A stretch of DNA of 33,046 nt, taken from contig JBOFKD010000167.1 in the NCBI GenBank assembly GCA_051657165.1, positions 1-33,046 on the forward strand. Reading direction: 5' to 3'. Below the pieces are notes generated by a model. That model was not told the origin of the DNA and searched no databases. It worked only from the letters and a program-made list of their open reading frames with translations. How positions within the stretch are numbered: the first letter of the stretch is position 1; the number at the start of each line of letters is the position of its first letter. The translations under genes and the position numbers were made by a program. This document shows positions 1 through 8,742 of the stretch, in pieces. Source of the DNA: UBA7332 sp051657165 (GTDB lineage Bacteria > Bacteroidota > Bacteroidia > Bacteroidales > UBA7332).

Positions 1-128
1 TCTAGTAAAAAAGAGACACAAATAATCCAAAACTAAGGAATTATAGATTAAAATACTAATTATTTAAAACTATATTTAACAATTAACAGTACGCGATCTA
101 TTAGAATCTGTTTTCACACAGTCTGCAT

Positions 129-247
129 GTGTCCGCCCTGGGTGATGGACTGCACAATGCTACAAATAACCAGACGGATCATATTTCGCATAGACAGAAT
201 CAGCCGTTTATCGTGTACCAAAGGCGGACACACGGGTCCGCCCCTAC
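129..247. repeat. REP-like palindrome with GTAG head, plus degenerate inverted partner
   Basis: A hairpin at 223-242 has 7-bp arms GGCGGAC / GTCCGCC around a 6-nt loop. Read on the minus strand, the element at 247-223 begins GTAGGGGCGGAC. A GTAG head followed by a GC-rich imperfect palindrome is the known form of REP sequences linked to RAYT transposases. A partial inverted copy (GTGTCCGCC) lies at 130-138, so the pair could be the remains of a REPIN (two inverted REPs). The left copy lacks a recognisable head. A RAYT gene starts at the other edge of this window. The assignment is inference from form alone. Confidence 0.55.
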
Positions 248-353
248 ATTTACCGTATTATATCTGAGTAGTAAAGAATAAGCATCTCCGGGATTAGAGC
301 TCTTATGCAAATGGTTCATCTGAAAAACATCTGCACACAAATTTTCCTGATTT

Positions 354-555
354 CAATTGCAACCAATTGCAACCCTATATAATACATTGCTAAACAACAC
401 AATACAGGTTGCAATTCAAAAAATTTAATTGCAACCATTCGTCATCAATTGCAACCATTTGCAACCTCAATTGCAACCTTTTAAATATCGTTCAAAATAC
501 TATATCACAGTCACTTATAAACCATTCAGCTGTGCGGTTGCAATTGGTTGCAATT
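354..555. repeat. Left array, module A: TTGCAACC words
   Basis: The hexamer TTGCAA, mostly inside ATTGCAACC, occurs at 357, 367, 429, 449, 459 and 471 in the forward sense (followed by CC) and at 409, 538 and 548 in the reverse sense (preceded by GG). Spacings cluster at 10, 12, 20 and 22 bp. The stretch opens with a forward pair 10 bp apart and closes with a reverse pair 10 bp apart. There is no credible coding potential. The block is the first part of a longer phased array that continues to about 1062. Confidence 0.8.
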
Positions 556-593
556 CAAAACTCAAAACTCTGTGTATAATTTTTATTGAAGAG

Positions 594-692
594 TGCTTAA
601 GAGCTTCCGAAAATTCTCTTAAGTGGTTTTCCATTTTCTCTTAAGAGAATTTCGAATTTCTCTTAAGCAAATCTCCAACTGCATGATCGTGC
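594..692. repeat. Left array, module B: CTTAAG palindromes every 22 bp
   Basis: CTTAAG lies at 596-601, 618-623, 640-645 and 662-667, exactly 22 bp apart, usually extended as TCTCTTAAG. The third copy is a 14-bp perfect palindrome (TTCTCTTAAGAGAA, 636-649). The next position in the same register (centre 686.5) holds a different near-palindrome, GCATGATCGTGC, so the register continues while the word changes. Confidence 0.85.
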
Positions 693-695
693 CGG

Positions 696-774
696 TTTGC
701 AAGTAGCAAACTGAAATTAGCAAGTAGCAAAGTAAATTTTGCAAGTAGCAAACTTTCATTTGGAACTTGCAAAT
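696..774. repeat. Left array, module C: TTTGC-N5-GCAAA every 21 bp
   Basis: TTTGCAAGTAGCAAA occurs at 696-710 and 738-752, with TTAGCAAGTAGCAAA between them at 717-731. A diverged fourth unit, ATTTG-N7-CAAAT, is at 758-774. The centres (703, 724, 745, 766) are exactly 21 bp apart. Each unit is an inverted repeat of TTTGC around a 5-nt centre (7 nt in the last). The apparent small reading frame over this stretch is only a translation of the repeat. Confidence 0.85.
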
Positions 775-877
775 AAATGCACTTATAAAAACCTCCGTTC
801 CGCTTCAAAAAATAACCGTATATATTCGCAAGAATAAACCGGCAATTATTCAGTGTATATAAGAGATTTAGTTCGTT

Positions 878-1062
878 CAACCGTATCCTTTAGGAATCCG
901 GTCCGGAGCGGTTGCAATTCCGCCCCGGACCGGTTCTATTTCCGCTCCGGAGCGGATTGTATTCCGGTCCGGAGCGGAAAAGTAAATCAACCGTATCCCG
1001 TAACTAAACCAACCCTATATAAAAAATAAATTCTCCTTTATTCCGGCTAATCTATACGTATA
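878..1062. repeat. Left array, module D: 12+10 bp units with GC-rich palindromes
   Basis: Seven successive 22-bp units start at 878, 900, 922, 944, 966, 988 and 1010. Each is a 12-bp word plus a 10-bp linker. The words are CAACCGTATCCT, GGTCCGGAGCGG, GCCCCGGACCGG, GCTCCGGAGCGG, GGTCCGGAGCGG, CAACCGTATCCC and CAACCCTATATA. The linkers of the first four units end in AATCC, ATTCC, TTTCC and ATTCC. The GC-rich centre (898-977) stands out sharply from the AT-rich surroundings. A palindrome TATACGTATA follows at 1053-1062. Confidence 0.85.
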
Positions 1063-1170
1063 TCCTCTTACGTTTATGCGGATATCACACATAAGCGTTA
1101 GTGCAAATAACAGCGATTAATTGTTGAACCCGGAGTATCTTTACGTTAACTCCTCAATATCATGCACGAC

Positions 1171-1219
1171 AAATACAAAAAGAAAGAGGATGTGACTCTT
1201 TGGCACATCCTCTTTCTTT
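1171..1219 (-). terminator. Rho-independent terminator of the M28 peptidase gene
   Basis: Perfect 16-bp arms at 1179-1194 and 1204-1219 enclose a 9-nt loop. On the minus strand the stem is followed by a T-rich run. It lies about 37 nt beyond the peptidase stop codon. Confidence 0.85.
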
Positions 1220-1255
1220 ATTTTACAAAGAGTATCATATCAACCGGAAATAATA

Positions 1256-2632
1256 CTACTTCAGTTTTATATATGTCATTCGTCCAGGCTCAATAACATA
1301 ACGCGAAATCACCGGAACGACATAATCATAGATCATTTGCATTCCCTGGTAATTAATTTTTGATTCCAGATCTGTATGAAGATGGAAATCTTTATGTCGC
1401 CCTGAAGAGAATGACAACGTAGGTATCCCTTTCTTATAGAATGAAGCATAATCAGTTGGTTCTGTTCCCGACATGATTAGATTCAGATTCAGCATATTCT
1501 TATTCGGTGCAGCAGCCAGTGTCCCGAATGCTTCAACAAAAGTACCGACACCTCTTATATGAAGAGTTTTCGCACTCATTCTGCCGGTCATATCAAAATT
1601 AAACATTCCTTTTATAGAATCGTGAGGAACAAGTGGATTGCCGGCAAAATAGCGCGAACCCTGAAGTCCTCTTTCCTCTGCTCCAAACGCAACAAGTACG
1701 ATATCACGCACAAGACGATCTTTTTCTGAAGCAAAATAACGTGCCATTTCGATAAGCATACCTATTCCTGAAGCATTATCATCGGCTCCATAGAGATACG
1801 TTGTATCCTGTCCTTTAATTGTTCTGCCGATATGATCATGGTGAGCTCCGATCACAATAGCTTCACCTGCCGGATTATTGATCGCAGGTGCTGAAATACG
1901 AGCTACAACATTATTACTTTTAGTTTGCTTTTTCAGTCCATGCTCTATTTTTGACCTGAAATCAACTTTCGCACCGTTTTTAATTTGTGCCGCTGTTTTA
2001 GGCGAAACCGTAGCAATCACCAAACGTCGGTTAACTGTTCTGTTTGTCTCTTGCCACCCAAGATCATTGCTCACTAAAATCAGCCCCGCCACTTTTGCCT
2101 TTTCGACTGAATCTCCGTGCATTTTTAATAAATCCCAATAAGATTGATCAGCGGCAGGCTTAAAATCAATCATCACAAATTTATCTTTCAGATCCATTGA
2201 GTCCGGAATCAATGGTTTCGCAGAATTCCAGTATACCACTTCACCTTCTAAGTGTCCGTTTTGCGAATAGGGAGAAGCCTGATAATCAACACCCCGCTTC
2301 AGTTTCTTTCCATTAATACTAAAGTATATGCTATCACTCACCGGTTCTCTTAATCCGGCAAAAGCAAATTCCTGAAGTCCGTTTTCTCCTATAAGCTCCA
2401 CTCCATTAATAGCAATAAACTGTTCTTTTATATAGTTTACAGTCAGCGTATCACCTGAAGTCATTGGCACACGCCCTCCTAAACGGGGACTTGCCAGATA
2501 TGTTATATGATTCTTAAACCGCGTTTGTAAAGTCGTCAGTGAATCTTTTGCGACAACCTCTGCTTTAAGAGGTGATAATGAAGATACCAGCCCTGCAAAC
2601 AGAAGCCCTAAGATTTTTTTCTTGTGTGTCAT
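1256..2632 (-). CDS. Secreted M28-family metallopeptidase
   Basis: The 458-aa protein has a signal peptide (basic MTHKKK start, hydrophobic core to about residue 20, likely cleavage after LKA at 24), so it is exported to the periplasm or beyond. The C-terminal half is a zinc aminopeptidase domain of the M28 family with a full set of ligands: H264 and D266 in GAHHDH, D285 in GADDNASG, the catalytic and binding pair E319-E320 in GAEERG, D347 in NFDMTG and H419 in HLHTD. Residues 100-240 look like the inserted PA-type domain common in this family. The expected activity is removal of N-terminal residues from peptides; substrate preference cannot be read here. It is a single gene with its own downstream terminator. 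Confidence 0.9.
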   Translation of the reverse strand: MTHKKKILGLLFAGLVSSLSPLKAEVVAKDSLTTLQTRFKNHITYLASPRLGGRVPMTSGDTLTVNYIKEQFIAINGVELIGENGLQEFAFAGLREPVSDSIYFSINGKKLKRGVDYQASPYSQNGHLEGEVVYWNSAKPLIPDSMDLKDKFVMIDFKPAADQSYWDLLKMHGDSVEKAKVAGLILVSNDLGWQETNRTVNRRLVIATVSPKTAAQIKNGAKVDFRSKIEHGLKKQTKSNNVVARISAPAINNPAGEAIVIGAHHDHIGRTIKGQDTTYLYGADDNASGIGMLIEMARYFASEKDRLVRDIVLVAFGAEERGLQGSRYFAGNPLVPHDSIKGMFNFDMTGRMSAKTLHIRGVGTFVEAFGTLAAAPNKNMLNLNLIMSGTEPTDYASFYKKGIPTLSFSSGRHKDFHLHTDLESKINYQGMQMIYDYVVPVISRYVIEPGRMTYIKLK

Positions 2633-2792
2633 GTGGTATAATTAAAATAAATAAAAGCTATGTTCGAAATGATCAAACCGATTCTCAGACACAAAGTACG
2701 TATTTTTCATTTAATTTACGAACAGAACTCCGCTTAAATATAGATCAGAAGATCATATATTCGTACATATCACATTCCTGCGCCTATATAAA

Positions 2793-2833
2793 AACAAAAG
2801 ACCGGTATCCGCATATAAGCTCTGATACCGGTC
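2793..2833 (-). terminator. Terminator of the acyltransferase gene
   Basis: Arms GACCGGTATC (2800-2809) and GATACCGGTC (2824-2833) are perfectly complementary. On the minus strand the stem is followed by TTTTGTTTTT, 12 nt after the stop codon of the acyltransferase. Confidence 0.8.
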
Positions 2834-2844
2834 CTTATTATGTA

Positions 2845-3981
2845 TTATTTTACAGAAACGTTTACAGTTTTCTTTGATTTCAAAAAACGATTAGTCAGAT
2901 ACTTCCGTACCGGAATATCATAAAATCTCAAACAAATATATGCCAGAGCTATACTTCCCGCAACAACAGCTACAGCTCCCGGGAGTGACTGTTCAAACGT
3001 AAGGTTTCCATTCTTCACCCATGCATAATACAAATAGATAAAAGGATAATGAACCATGTATAACGGATAAGATATTTCTCCCAGAAACTTACATAAAGTG
3101 GTGGTAAACTTATCACTACACTGACCGGATGCTCCGATATACACTAAGAGAGGAAAGAACAGCGCAAATGCAGCTGTATCGTACAAGCCATTCATCCACA
3201 AGCTCTCAGCACCTCCGATACGAGGAGTACCCAATATAGCTATTACAGCTAAGCTGCACAACCAGAATGCACCTTTTACTTTCAGAGGTTTAAAAACACG
3301 AGTCAACAATAAACCGGCAGAAAAAGAGAACATCAGCCGGAGAAAACCAGCGGTAAATTCAGTCCCTGTCAATGAATATCCTGCGCAGATATCGCCTAAT
3401 GGTCCCCATATAGAAAATGCAGCCAGTCCGCAACCGGAAAGAAAGACTAACAGTGACAGTGATTTTGTGGATAACTTACGAATAAAAAGAGCATAGAGTA
3501 TATTCCCTATATATTCAAAAAACAAAGACCAGCTAGGTCCGTTTAACGGATACATCTCTTTTAAGCCCCTGATCTCCATAGCCGGAGTAGCCGGAATCAG
3601 GAATGCATTAAGAAAAGTTGCAAAAACCAACGCAGAAAACGTCACCTTCGTAACATCCCATACAGAGCATCCCTGAAAGTAAAACATTATACCCCCGATT
3701 AATGCTCCCATCACCACCATTGGATGAAGACGTATCACTCTTCGTTTTAAAAATTCTCTGACTGACATCTTCCCCCATCTGTCGTCATAGGCATACCCTA
3801 CTACGAAACCCGATAAAAGAAAAAAGAAATCTACTGCTAAATAACCATGATTAATCCGCTGATCAAGATGACTTGTAGCAAATGCTTCAAAAATATGAAA
3901 ACAGACAACCATTATGGCAGCAACACCACGAAGTCCGTCTAATACGCCATAGTGTGGTTTGGTATCTGCATAAGCAGACAT
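2845..3981 (-). CDS. Acyltransferase-3 family integral membrane protein
   Basis: This is a polytopic membrane protein of about 378 aa with the family signature at its N-terminus (LDGLRGVAAIMVVCFHIFEAF), including the conserved Arg and His, then roughly ten hydrophobic segments (for example FFLLSGFVVGYAY and SYPLYMVHYPFIYLYYA). Family members O-acylate sugars, lipopolysaccharide, peptidoglycan or small molecules at the inner membrane; the substrate here is unknown and no glycan cluster surrounds it. The longest open frame would begin at a TTG (3999). I prefer the in-frame ATG at 3981 because the DGLRG signature then sits about 17 residues in, and a good promoter lies about 60 nt upstream. Confidence 0.85.
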   Translation of the reverse strand: MSAYADTKPHYGVLDGLRGVAAIMVVCFHIFEAFATSHLDQRINHGYLAVDFFFLLSGFVVGYAYDDRWGKMSVREFLKRRVIRLHPMVVMGALIGGIMFYFQGCSVWDVTKVTFSALVFATFLNAFLIPATPAMEIRGLKEMYPLNGPSWSLFFEYIGNILYALFIRKLSTKSLSLLVFLSGCGLAAFSIWGPLGDICAGYSLTGTEFTAGFLRLMFSFSAGLLLTRVFKPLKVKGAFWLCSLAVIAILGTPRIGGAESLWMNGLYDTAAFALFFPLLVYIGASGQCSDKFTTTLCKFLGEISYPLYMVHYPFIYLYYAWVKNGNLTFEQSLPGAVAVVAGSIALAYICLRFYDIPVRKYLTNRFLKSKKTVNVSVK

Positions 3982-4041
3982 TGAGTTTTGTGATTTCAAA
4001 ATAAGATAGATTTTAATTTTTCAGTTTATAAAAGTTAATGA

Positions 4042-4072
4042 CAAATATAATTATTTATTAAGACAACACAAA
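4042..4072 (-). promoter_or_regulatory. Bacteroidota-type promoter for the acyltransferase
   Basis: On the minus strand TTTG (4072-4069), 19 nt, then TATATTTG (4049-4042) match the TTTG / TAnnTTTG consensus at the standard spacing. The predicted start would give a leader of about 55 nt to the ATG at 3981. Confidence 0.6.
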
Positions 4073-4192
4073 TAAATAAACCACTCTACTGAAATACTTT
4101 CACTCTAGCACACAGTATTCTCCGTATTTAACAGATAGCTGTCGCTATTTCATTACCGGAAAATCACATTATCAAAAAGGTATTTATTGCTA

Positions 4193-4246
4193 TAAAAAAA
4201 GTGTGAGACAATATCCAAAAGCTTAACTTCAGACATTGTCTCACAC
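4193..4246 (-). terminator. Terminator of the MATE transporter gene
   Basis: Arms GTGTGAGACAAT (4201-4212) and ATTGTCTCACAC (4235-4246) are perfect. On the minus strand a run of T residues follows (A7 at 4194-4200 on the plus strand). Confidence 0.85.
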
Positions 4247-4292
4247 TCACTTAATCTGACTTTTCAGTCAGTAGATTTCATATATTCGTAAT

Positions 4293-5675
4293 TTACGCAC
4301 ACATTTCTTCCTGCACTTCATCCTCAGATTTACTTATATATTCTTTACTCATCTTATTAAAACGATGAATAAACATTACAGATGCGGTTCCTAAACCGAA
4401 GATAAATCCAATCCAGATTCCGATAGCACCCATATTAAAGACAAATCCGCACAAATATCCAACCGGAATATTGATAAATATGTAAGAAATAATAGCATAA
4501 AGCATCGGACGTTTCACATCAGCTATCCCACGCAAAGCACCCAGCGAAACAACCTGTAATCCATCAGGTATCTGATAAATCGCACAAATAATCAACAACT
4601 GCGCTGACATGGCAATTACTTCCGGATCTGAAGTAAAGAAAGTTGGCAACTGATAACGGAACAAGATCATTCCGGCAGCAGCCAGAATAACTGTCAGCAT
4701 CGTAAGATGAAAAGATGCAAATGCAGCTTTACGCATTGGACCATAAGCCTTCTGACCTAACTGATGACTCACACGTATTGTTGTACCCGCACTTAGTCCT
4801 CCCAGAATCATAAAGATCATATACGACATATTCATTGCAATCTGGTGACTTGCCAGTGCAACAGCACCTAACCAGCCAACCATCACAGCCGTAAAACTAA
4901 AAGCCATTTGCTCTACCAGAATCTGTGTTCCGATCGGCAATCCAACTTTTGTCACTTCAACCATCTTACGGACAGAGAACGTTTTCATACTGAATTCACT
5001 GAAATAATGGCGAAGTGATTTTCTAAACACAAATATCAGTAAAAAGAATACAGGCATTAAGACACGCGAAACCAATGTTGCATAAGCAGCTCCGGCTACA
5101 CCGTATTCCTGGAATCCGAATTTACCATATATCCACAAATAATTTAATCCGATATTGATAACATTTGCAAGAATCGTAATGGCCATCGCAATACTTGTGT
5201 TACCTAATCCTTCCATGAACTGTTTAAACGAAAGGAATATCATTAAAGGGAACATGGATAATACCATAATACGGAAATAAGGTATAGCCAGTTCAGCTAC
5301 CCGATCAGTCTGTCCCATACTGTCCATAAAGAAGGATACTCCGTAAAGAATACCACCTACCAGACACGCAAAAACAAGATTCAATATAAAGGAGTTCTGA
5401 AATAAACTCACCGTCTCTTTATCTCTCTTCTCAGCAAAAGCCTTACCTACAAGAGGTGTAAGACCTAAAGCTGTACCCATACTAAATAAAAGTCCGACAT
5501 TAAAAACTGCTGCCGCAAAAGAAACAGATGCAAGCTCTTCGGCTCCCAGACGACCAACCATCATTGTGTCAGCCATTTGAACAACAACCTGACCCAGTTG
5601 AGATAACATCACCGGCACGGCAATCGCTAAATTGTTTTTGTAGAAAGGAATGTAACTTTTCAAATTCATAAGCAT
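4293..5675 (-). CDS. MATE-family multidrug/cation exporter (NorM/DinF type)
   Basis: The 460-aa protein has about twelve hydrophobic segments and the MATE-type repeat of two six-helix halves. The opening AVPVMLSQLGQVVVQMADTMMVGRLGAEELASVS is split here only by description; its conserved parts are PVMLSQ, ADTMMVG and LGA.ELA. The half repeats near residue 235 with GLPIGTQILVEQ. Such proteins export cationic drugs, dyes or metabolites using a Na+ or H+ gradient. The ATG at 5675 is used; a second ATG two codons on (5669) is equally possible. The gene is monocistronic, with its own terminator and an unusually long, structured 5' leader (about 190 nt). Substrate is not predictable. Confidence 0.9.
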   Translation of the reverse strand: MLMNLKSYIPFYKNNLAIAVPVMLSQLGQVVVQMADTMMVGRLGAEELASVSFAAAVFNVGLLFSMGTALGLTPLVGKAFAEKRDKETVSLFQNSFILNLVFACLVGGILYGVSFFMDSMGQTDRVAELAIPYFRIMVLSMFPLMIFLSFKQFMEGLGNTSIAMAITILANVINIGLNYLWIYGKFGFQEYGVAGAAYATLVSRVLMPVFFLLIFVFRKSLRHYFSEFSMKTFSVRKMVEVTKVGLPIGTQILVEQMAFSFTAVMVGWLGAVALASHQIAMNMSYMIFMILGGLSAGTTIRVSHQLGQKAYGPMRKAAFASFHLTMLTVILAAAGMILFRYQLPTFFTSDPEVIAMSAQLLIICAIYQIPDGLQVVSLGALRGIADVKRPMLYAIISYIFINIPVGYLCGFVFNMGAIGIWIGFIFGLGTASVMFIHRFNKMSKEYISKSEDEVQEEMCA

Positions 5676-5876
5676 TTCGATTTTTTTATCTGAGTCTGCT
5701 CCAATAACTCAATGTGATATATAAAATAAGTTAGTCTGATGCTTCTTGCATTAGACTACAATCATGTCACTTTGTTTATCCAAACAAAGGCCCAAACTTT
5801 TATGAGATGAAAAGGGGAAAAAATCTTGATAAAAGGCCGTGGAGCAGGCCCTCTTTTAAAATTGGGTGCAAAGATA
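5676..5876 (-). promoter_or_regulatory. Promoter and structured 5' leader of the MATE gene
   Basis: TATCTTTG (5876-5869, minus) is a good -7 element, with a weak TTAG at -33. Between it and the start codon lie three hairpins: GGCC arms around an 8-nt loop flanked by A/T arms (about 5831-5860), CTTTGTTT / AAACAAAG around 4 nt (5770-5789, perfect) and an 11-bp stem TAGTCTGATGC / GCATTAGACTA with one G-U pair (5732-5758). I do not recognise a named riboswitch class. The hairpins and the length suggest post-transcriptional control, which is inference. Confidence 0.45.
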
Positions 5877-5991
5877 ACAGTTTAATCATACACGCACTAA
5901 ATATACTCACAATTAATCTGTTAATATAACCGAAATATTACTATTCTCTATTTAAAGACAAGCTTAAACATTACAAAAGATGGGAAACTCA

Positions 5992-6036
5992 AGGCAAAAA
6001 AAAAGCTATCTGTGAGTATACTCACAGATAGCTTTT
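5992..6036 (-). terminator. Terminator of the phosphorylase gene
   Basis: A perfect 36-bp palindrome (6001-6036) with no unpaired centre, built around AGCTATCTGTGAGTA, is followed on the minus strand by a long T run. It lies 18 nt past the phosphorylase stop. Confidence 0.85.
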
Positions 6037-6053
6037 ATCTGACATCAAATATT

Positions 6054-8603
6054 TTAGAACCAGCGTACGTAACAGAAGTCCTGACGATGCGGTAAGTCCG
6101 AATTTTTAGGGAACATACGGAAACCTAAACGGAACTCTCCAGCATTCAGTAAATTGAATTTCAATTTATAGTGAGCTATTGAGCCCTCTACTTTATCAAC
6201 CGTCAATTCATGAACTGACACAATTTCCTGTTTTCCATCGCGGGTAGTCATAGCTACAAGCTCAATACCGATACTATCGCCAAGATCTTTACGATCTACA
6301 ACAACCTCAGCATTATATTCGACACCTAAAGACACATTAGACAAATCCGGCATATCTACTGAAAGTATATCAATTGTATGCCATCTTTGAGCAACAAACT
6401 CTTTCCAATGCGCAAGTTCTTTTGCTTTCGCAAAATTATTAGCCTTCAAATATTTAGAGCGCTCTGCTTCTTTCTTATAGAATCTGTTAATGTAATCATC
6501 CAGCATTCGTTTCGTTGTATAATGCGGTGCTATCTGCACGAATGAGTTTTTAATATACTGAACCCATTCCGGTGAGTAACCTTTACTGTTGCGCGCATAA
6601 TACAATGGAATAATTTCTCTTTCAAGCATAGCATAGATGGTAGCTGCATCCAGCTGGTCCTGATGTTGCTGGTTTTGATAAGTCCGTTTATCGGTCAAAG
6701 CCCAACCTGCACCTTTACGATATCCTTCGTACCACCATCCATCTTTCACAGAGAAATTCAGAACACCGTTCATCTCAGCTTTTTCGCCCGACGTACCCGA
6801 TGCTTCCAATGGACGTGTAGGTGTATTTAACCAAATATCCACACCAGCAATCAGGCGTTTAGCCAACTGCATATCGTAGTTTTCAAGGAATATTATTTTA
6901 CCAAGGAACTCCGGACGATGTGAAATTTCAACAATATGACGGATCAAAGCCTGACCGGCAGCATCAGCAGGGTGAGCTTTTCCGGTAAAGAAGAATAATA
7001 CAGGATATTGCTGATTGTTAACAATCTTGCTCAAACGCTCTAAATCAGTAAACAGAAGATGCGCACGTTTGTAGGTAGCAAAACGTCGGCCAAATCCGAT
7101 AATAAGAGCGTTAGAGTTTATATTCTCAAGAATATTAACTACGCGTGAAGGATCTCCCTGATTTTTAATCCAGTTTTCTCTGAACTGATCTTTGATATAG
7201 TTTATGAGCTTATTTTTCAATCCCTGACGAACAGACCAGATCTTTTCATCAGCAACTTTATACATATCTTCCCACATTGCCTCATTCGACTGATCTTTAA
7301 AGAAATTCTCAGGCAAATGCTCTTTATAGAATTTTTGCCATTCTGATGCAGCCCACGTAGGAAGGTGAACACCATTTGTCACATAACTTACATGAAGTTC
7401 GCTTGGCAGATATCCTTTCCAGATAGGAGCAAACATATCTTTAGATACTTCTCCGTGAAGCCAGCTTACACCATTAACTTCCTGACAAGTATTGCAGGCA
7501 AAAACACTCATAGAGAATTTCTCTGCTGTTCCCGGATTTTCACGACCCAAGTCCATCAGATCCTCCCATGTAATACCCAGTTTAGGAGGAAATTCATACA
7601 TATATTTACCGAACAACTGCTCGTCAAAACTATCATGCCCAGCAGGTACCGGTGTATGAACAGTATACAAAGAGGATGCTCTTACCACCTCAAGCGCTTC
7701 ATCAAATGTCAATTTATCTTTCTGGATATAATCAACCAGACGCTGAACATTAATTAAAGCAGCATGTCCTTCATTACAGTGATATACTTCTTTTTTTATA
7801 CCTAGTTTATTAAGCATCTGAATACCACCTATACCTAAAAGGTACTCCTGCTTCATACGATTTTCCCAGTCACCACCATATAACTGATAAGTGATCGGAC
7901 GATCAAATTCACTATTCAGATCCAGATCCGTATCCAGCAAGTATAATGAAATACGCCCTACATTTACACGCCATACATAACAATATATATCACGACCCGG
8001 GAATGGCACAGCCAGAATCATCGGAGCTCCTTTTTCGTCAGTCACCTGTTCAACAGGAACATGAGAGAAATTCTGTGGTTCGTAGTTAGCAATCTGCTGA
8101 CCTTCCATCGATAAGCTTTGTGTGAAATAGCCATAACGATACATAAATCCTACCGCTACCATATCCACTGCACAATCACTTACCTCTTTCAGATAATCTC
8201 CGGCAAGCACACCCAAACCACCTGAATAAATCTTCAGAATGTTCACCAAACCATATTCCATACTAAAGTATGCAACAGATGGTTTACTCTGATCATATGG
8301 AGTATTTACGTATTGCTTAAATTTTGTATAAACGTCATCTAACTGCTGTAAGAAATCTTTATCTTTAGTCAATTCCTCTAAACGTTCAAAGCTCAATAAT
8401 TCAAGCATTAACACAGGATTGTGATTCGTTTTTTTCCAAAGTTCCTTATCGATAGAATAGAACAATTCTTTCGCCTCATAATTCCATGCCCACCAAATAT
8501 TTTTTGATATTTCAGCTAATTTCTCAAGCTGAGCAGGCAAATTTGATTTTACAATAATGTCTCTCCAATAGGGAGAATTGGCATTACTAATTTGAACCTT
8601 CAT
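6054..8603 (-). CDS. glgP: Alpha-glucan (glycogen) phosphorylase, short DUF3417 form
   Basis: The 849-aa GT35 enzyme releases glucose-1-phosphate from alpha-1,4-glucan ends in the cytoplasm, using pyridoxal phosphate. Residues 20-95 form the DUF3417 N-terminal region (ISKNIWWAWN) typical of the Thermotoga-like alpha-glucan phosphorylases. The core has AYFSMEYGL (111-119), GGLGVLAGDYLKE (128-140), HCNEGHAAL (275-283) and the PLP segment EASGTSGEKAEMNG with the cofactor lysine at K608. The usual M after GTSG is E607, which should be harmless. The C-terminal 100 residues are a small beta-rich extension. Glycogen synthase lies 139 nt upstream in the same direction, so storage and breakdown genes are paired. 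A TATATTTG element at 8694-8687 (minus) could give this gene its own promoter. Confidence 0.95.
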   Translation of the reverse strand: MKVQISNANSPYWRDIIVKSNLPAQLEKLAEISKNIWWAWNYEAKELFYSIDKELWKKTNHNPVLMLELLSFERLEELTKDKDFLQQLDDVYTKFKQYVNTPYDQSKPSVAYFSMEYGLVNILKIYSGGLGVLAGDYLKEVSDCAVDMVAVGFMYRYGYFTQSLSMEGQQIANYEPQNFSHVPVEQVTDEKGAPMILAVPFPGRDIYCYVWRVNVGRISLYLLDTDLDLNSEFDRPITYQLYGGDWENRMKQEYLLGIGGIQMLNKLGIKKEVYHCNEGHAALINVQRLVDYIQKDKLTFDEALEVVRASSLYTVHTPVPAGHDSFDEQLFGKYMYEFPPKLGITWEDLMDLGRENPGTAEKFSMSVFACNTCQEVNGVSWLHGEVSKDMFAPIWKGYLPSELHVSYVTNGVHLPTWAASEWQKFYKEHLPENFFKDQSNEAMWEDMYKVADEKIWSVRQGLKNKLINYIKDQFRENWIKNQGDPSRVVNILENINSNALIIGFGRRFATYKRAHLLFTDLERLSKIVNNQQYPVLFFFTGKAHPADAAGQALIRHIVEISHRPEFLGKIIFLENYDMQLAKRLIAGVDIWLNTPTRPLEASGTSGEKAEMNGVLNFSVKDGWWYEGYRKGAGWALTDKRTYQNQQHQDQLDAATIYAMLEREIIPLYYARNSKGYSPEWVQYIKNSFVQIAPHYTTKRMLDDYINRFYKKEAERSKYLKANNFAKAKELAHWKEFVAQRWHTIDILSVDMPDLSNVSLGVEYNAEVVVDRKDLGDSIGIELVAMTTRDGKQEIVSVHELTVDKVEGSIAHYKLKFNLLNAGEFRLGFRMFPKNSDLPHRQDFCYVRWF

Positions 8604-8686
8604 AAAATAATATGTTTTTATTCAACATTCTATCTAATACATTCAAAACACCGGTTATAATCTGAGATCAAACCGATCTTATTTTA

Positions 8687-8694
8687 CAAATATA
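8687..8694 (-). promoter_or_regulatory. Possible -7 element for the phosphorylase gene
   Basis: TATATTTG on the minus strand fits TAnnTTTG, about 84 nt upstream of the start codon. I see no good -33 TTTG at 19-21 nt, so support is weak. Confidence 0.35.
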
Positions 8695-8742
8695 AAATTC
8701 TTCTTAATTTACATTTATCGAATACCGATGAATCAGCATTTT

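Noticed and set aside
429..880. Two short open frames (429-644 plus, 641-880 minus) over the left array.
   Set aside because: They translate the repeats themselves (for example LLLAN repeated from the GCAAGTAGCAAA words), have no family resemblance and no promoter context.
354..1062. CRISPR array.
   Set aside because: No constant repeat alternates with unique spacers, the period is only 21-22 bp, the word changes along the array and no cas genes are present.
3982..3999. TTG start giving six extra residues to the acyltransferase.
   Set aside because: No supporting ribosome site, and the internal ATG at 3981 fits the family N-terminus and the promoter better.
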